A DNA stretch of 17,342 nucleotides from Alphaproteobacteria bacterium. GTDB lineage: Bacteria; Pseudomonadota; Alphaproteobacteria; SMXP01. Shown here piece after piece: positions 14,762-17,342 of this stretch (its first letter is position 1; the number at the start of each line of letters is the position of its first letter). The notes beneath the pieces were generated by a model, which was not told the DNA's origin, ran no database searches, and worked only from the letters and a program-made list of their open reading frames with translations. The translations under genes were made by a program, and so were the position numbers. Location of the stretch: assembly GCA_004356335.1 (NCBI GenBank), contig SMXP01000050.1:1-17342 (forward strand), in the 5' to 3' direction.

Positions 14762-15700
14762 ATGAAAAGCTTAGCAATCGCCATAACTCTTTCTGCACTC
14801 CTAGCCGGCTGTGCCCGGGTTCAAAGTATTATTGAAACTATTATTGAGCCGGAAACGGCTGCTGAACTCTCAATCGTCGAGATCAATCCTCATCAAGAAA
14901 TTATCCTTGGAACTTTCGATCTCGATCGGTTTGGCCCCAAGAAGGCTGGCGATCTCAAAATCCTTGGTCTCTTGGCCAACATTATCCACCAGTTCGATGT
15001 GGTGGCGGTTCAAGAGATTCATGATCAGTCGGGTGAAGCCCCCATTGCCCTTCTGAATGCCGTTAATGCATTCGGTGAGGTGTACGGCATGGTGTTAAGC
15101 CCCAGAACCGGGCAACAGGCAAACGACAGTGAAGGGAACGCACAAGAACAATACGCATTCTTTTACCGCATGAGAACCATCTCACATCTGGGTAATGATC
15201 TGCTTTTCCCTGATGAAGAACGTGACCTCTTCCAACATGAACCTCATATGGCACGCTTCGGTTCCAATCATGGAAATTTGACGTTTGTTCTCATCAATAT
15301 CCACACGGATCCGAACCTAGCGATCCAAGAGATTGATGCTCTGCATGATGCCGTCGAGTGGGCGCGGTCTCATTTCTTGACGGAAGACGATTTTATCGTG
15401 CTGGGTGATTTCAATGCCGCGTGTGACTACGCCGGTGTGGAAGATCTGAGATCCACCAGACTGAGGCGCCTTTCCTATGCCTGGATCGTTCAAGATGAAG
15501 ACGATACGAATGTGGCCGATAGTGTCTGCGCCTATGATCGAATTGTGCTCAATGAGAATGCGTACAGAGAGTTAACCGGAGGTCCCATGATTCTTCGTGT
15601 ATTTGACGATCCCGCCGTTTCTGATCATTGGCCGGTTATGGTGACTTTGGATCCGACAGAGGACATGGATATGACGACGAGTTCCAACAATTTAGAATAA
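14762..15700 (+). CDS. Lipoprotein of the endonuclease/exonuclease/phosphatase (DNase I-like) fold
   Basis: 312 residues with AAGGA upstream of the ATG. The N-terminus is a lipoprotein signal ending in the lipobox LLAGC (13-17), so the mature protein should be anchored to a membrane on the outer side of the inner membrane. The rest follows the DNase I-like order: Q84-E85 in VVAVQEIHD, EQYAFFYR (129-136), H181 in INIHTDP, GDFNA (215-219), YDRIV (258-262) and SDHWP (287-291). The metal and catalytic residues are therefore present. The first motif reads GTFDLDRFG, with Asp53 where Asn is usual. The substrate could be DNA or a phosphorylated small molecule or lipid. The gene is richer in A/T than those on its left and lies among mobile remnants, suggesting acquisition. 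Confidence 0.88.
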   Translation: MKSLAIAITLSALLAGCARVQSIIETIIEPETAAELSIVEINPHQEIILGTFDLDRFGPKKAGDLKILGLLANIIHQFDVVAVQEIHDQSGEAPIALLNAVNAFGEVYGMVLSPRTGQQANDSEGNAQEQYAFFYRMRTISHLGNDLLFPDEERDLFQHEPHMARFGSNHGNLTFVLINIHTDPNLAIQEIDALHDAVEWARSHFLTEDDFIVLGDFNAACDYAGVEDLRSTRLRRLSYAWIVQDEDDTNVADSVCAYDRIVLNENAYRELTGGPMILRVFDDPAVSDHWPVMVTLDPTEDMDMTTSSNNLE

Positions 15701-15790
15701 TAAAAATGTCCGATGAGTTTCGTTCGAGGCGAAATAGCCAAGATTCGAATACCGATATCCAAGACAGTTTTTGTGCCCGCTTTTGGCTAA

Positions 15791-16058
15791 TTGTGTTGAA
15801 AAAGTCTTTGTTGACTGCCTGCTAATGCCGTGATTCCGTGTTTGTGCATGATTCGCGGGAGATGGAGCGATGAGGGGATAGTTGGAAACAGACCAAGCAA
15901 AGCTGTTTTACGCATTTTATCTTGAGGATTTTGTTCCAGGCGATCATTTGCTGCGCGAGATCGACCGGTTTCTCGATCTAAGCGATTTACGCCGCCATCT
16001 GGCTTCTCCCGACAGCCAAATGAGCCGACCCTCGATGGATCCAGAACTCATGATCCGC
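15791..16058 (+). mobile_element. Truncated IS (IS5/IS1182-like) with broken transposase
   Basis: The left end probably starts at TTGTGTTGAAAAAGTC, similar to ends of IS5/IS1182-type elements. The transposase N-terminus is in frame from an ATG at 15870 but has a TAG as its fourth codon. After that come LFYAFYLEDFVPGDHLL, then REIDRFLDLSDLRRHL and RPSMDPELMIR, the classic start of these transposases. Similarity ends at about 16058, where an unrelated sequence leads into the ribosome site of the next gene. The catalytic domain is missing, so it is dead. Confidence 0.8.
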
Positions 16059-16098
16059 CAGGGAAGCATTAAAATAAAACAATTCATAGGAGGATACA

Positions 16099-16635
16099 GT
16101 GACCAGTTTTAAGGATCGTATGATTGGTGCGGCAAAACTAGATGCCGATATTTACGAAGAGGTTGAGGCTGACAAAACAGCCATGGGTCAGGCTATGGGA
16201 GTTGTGGTCCTTTCCAGTCTGGCAGCCGGAATAGGGAGTATTGGTAGGGGAGGTTTTGGTCTCGATATTATGGTTACAATAATCCTGAGCCTAATCACAT
16301 GGTATGTTTGGGCATATATTACTTATCTAGTTGGGACGAAACTCCTCCCTGAACCACAGACCAAGGCAGATCATGGAGAGTTGTTGCGAACCATTGGCTT
16401 TTCAAGCTCTCCTGGTTTGATCAGGGTATTCGGTATCATCCCTGGTCTGACGAATGCGGTCTATCTGATTGCCTCCATATGGATGCTAGTCGCAATGATC
16501 ATTGCGGTAAGGCAGGCTCTTGATTATCAAAGTACACTTCGGGCTGTTGGGGTTTGCGCTATTGGTTGGATTATTCAAACCATAATTCTGGTTTTGCTAT
16601 TTTCTATTCTAGGTCCATCTGCACCTCCGTCCTGA
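16099..16635 (+). CDS. YIP1-family multi-pass membrane protein
   Basis: 178 residues starting with GTG; AGGAGG at 16088-16093 with 5-base spacing settles the start. About five hydrophobic segments are visible, near 31-50, 55-79, 105-118, 119-138 and 150-172, giving an inner-membrane protein. The soluble start (AAKLDADIYEEVEADK, 11-26), the loop GELLRTIGFSSSPGLIRV (93-110) and SIWMLVAMIIAVRQALDY (126-143) match bacterial Yip1-domain proteins. Their function is unknown. The ribosome site lies just beyond the IS breakpoint, so the insertion and deletion may have brought new upstream DNA to this gene. Confidence 0.85.
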   Translation: MTSFKDRMIGAAKLDADIYEEVEADKTAMGQAMGVVVLSSLAAGIGSIGRGGFGLDIMVTIILSLITWYVWAYITYLVGTKLLPEPQTKADHGELLRTIGFSSSPGLIRVFGIIPGLTNAVYLIASIWMLVAMIIAVRQALDYQSTLRAVGVCAIGWIIQTIILVLLFSILGPSAPPS

Positions 16636-16806
16636 AACATACAATTCTATCCGAACTTTGAGGGAGAGAGGCACGTATTAGCAACAATCATAATAGCATT
16701 TTTCGTGGCAAGCGCTGGATTCTTGCTAGAGCGTTTTCGCGGCTTGCTTTACGACCCGATAAGCCCTAGACACAGGCTCGGATTTTAGCATTTTTGGAGC
16801 GTTGTT

Positions 16807-17145
16807 ATGGCCCGTGTCACCGTAGAAGATTGTATAGATAAGGTGCCAAACCGGTTTTCGTTGGTTTTGTTGGCGGCCCACAGAGCGCGTGCGGTGGCCG
16901 CCGGCGAGCCGTTAACCGTCGGTCGCGACAACGATAAAAATCCAGTCGTCGCGTTGCGGGAGATTGCCGAAGGGACGGTGAGCACGGATATTCTTCGGGA
17001 GGGACTCATCCTGTCCATGCAGAAGCATGCGGAAGTTGATGAGCCGGAGGAAGACGAACTGTCTCTCCTCATCAGTGAAGACAAGCCGGCAGAAGAGACA
17101 ATAACCGAAGACGAATTGGCACGCGCCTCTTGGACCGTTACGTAA
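16807..17145 (+). CDS. rpoZ: RNA polymerase omega subunit
   Basis: 112 residues, with TGGAGCG before the ATG. The N-terminus MARVTVEDCIDKVPNRFSLV followed by LLAAHRARAVAAGEP is the typical alphaproteobacterial omega start. The conserved core runs to about residue 60, including NPVVALREIAEG (44-55), and is followed by an acidic tail (DEPEEDELSLLISEDKP) as usual in this class. Omega helps assemble and stabilise the beta-prime subunit and can contribute to ppGpp response. In many alphaproteobacteria relA/spoT follows rpoZ; here the window ends in repeats before the next gene. The 171-base leader (16636-16806) contains only a scrap of repeat (TAGAGCGTTTTCGC at about 16727). Confidence 0.97.
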   Translation: MARVTVEDCIDKVPNRFSLVLLAAHRARAVAAGEPLTVGRDNDKNPVVALREIAEGTVSTDILREGLILSMQKHAEVDEPEEDELSLLISEDKPAEETITEDELARASWTVT

Positions 17146-17170
17146 GCGAATTTTGAGATCGATTAGCTGT

Positions 17171-17342
17171 CTAGAGCGCATTCACAAAAAGTGTACGCGG
17201 TTTTTGGGTTCGAATGCGCGACAAAACAAAGACCTAGAGCACGTTAGAGCGTTTCCAGGAAAAGTGGACCCGGTTTTCCGTCCGAAAACGCGACCAAACT
17301 AGGAATCTAGAGCATTTTCATGAGTCAATTAATCTTGGAAAT
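17171..17342 (+). repeat. Composite palindromic repeats downstream of rpoZ (copy R7, cut by window edge)
   Basis: The first unit (17171-17233) keeps outer arms GCGCATTC and GAATGCGC, but its inner stem is CAAAAA with TTTTTG instead of GGAAAA with TTTTCC. A broken module II start (CTAGAGCACGTT) follows. Then comes a second composite (17245-17342) that is nearly identical to the copy at 3582-3678 (three mismatches by eye over 97 bases). Its outer arms have one unpaired C/A position. It is truncated only by the window end. Confidence 0.85.

Noticed and set aside
15706..15825. 39-codon frame just after the lipoprotein gene
   Set aside because: Its second half is the left end of the IS fragment. 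It could be the start of a lost gene cut by the insertion, but too little remains.

Overview
The window looks like an alphaproteobacterial chromosome segment. It ends beside a housekeeping rpoZ gene, and its intergenic spaces carry short palindromic elements of the kind known from Rhizobiales and related alphaproteobacteria. The genes are mostly catabolic. I cannot name a genus from sequence reading alone.

Layout, left to right. (1) A minus-strand medium-chain dehydrogenase, cut by the window edge, and a minus-strand Rieske oxygenase are separated by repeat-filled DNA (1-2475). (2) A plus-strand short-chain dehydrogenase (2775-3575) is followed by a composite repeat. (3) A minus-strand pair consists of ubiX (prenyl-FMN synthase) and a YhbP-like flavin-binding protein whose start overlaps the end of ubiX by 11 bases (3737-4820). 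(4) After a roughly 690-base spacer, of which about 580 bases look empty and the rest is a palindrome-rich promoter region, comes a two-domain VOC protein (5510-6490). (5) A minus-strand block reads GntR regulator, giant fused indolepyruvate:ferredoxin oxidoreductase-like enzyme, acetyl-CoA acetyltransferase-type thiolase (12064 down to 6522). (6) Divergent from the regulator is a second Rieske oxygenase followed by an unrecognised helical protein (12621-14477). (7) A patchwork of visibly more A/T-rich DNA follows: a broken phage-like fragment, a lipoprotein of the DNase I-like fold, a truncated transposase and a Yip1-type membrane protein (14493-16635). (8) rpoZ and a further composite repeat close the window.

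How the genes may work together (inference). Oxygenases, dehydrogenases, a VOC protein, a 2-oxoacid oxidoreductase and a thiolase fit the breakdown of aromatic or other ring compounds through a 2-oxoacid to acyl-CoA esters, with the GntR protein as the likely local regulator. ubiX could supply prenylated FMN to a UbiD-type decarboxylase, but none is present here. No Rieske reductase partner is present either.

The most striking non-coding signal is the repeat family. Copies differ in their stem bases but change both arms together, in the outer stem, the inner stem and a second hairpin module. This suggests that the folded structure is what is maintained.
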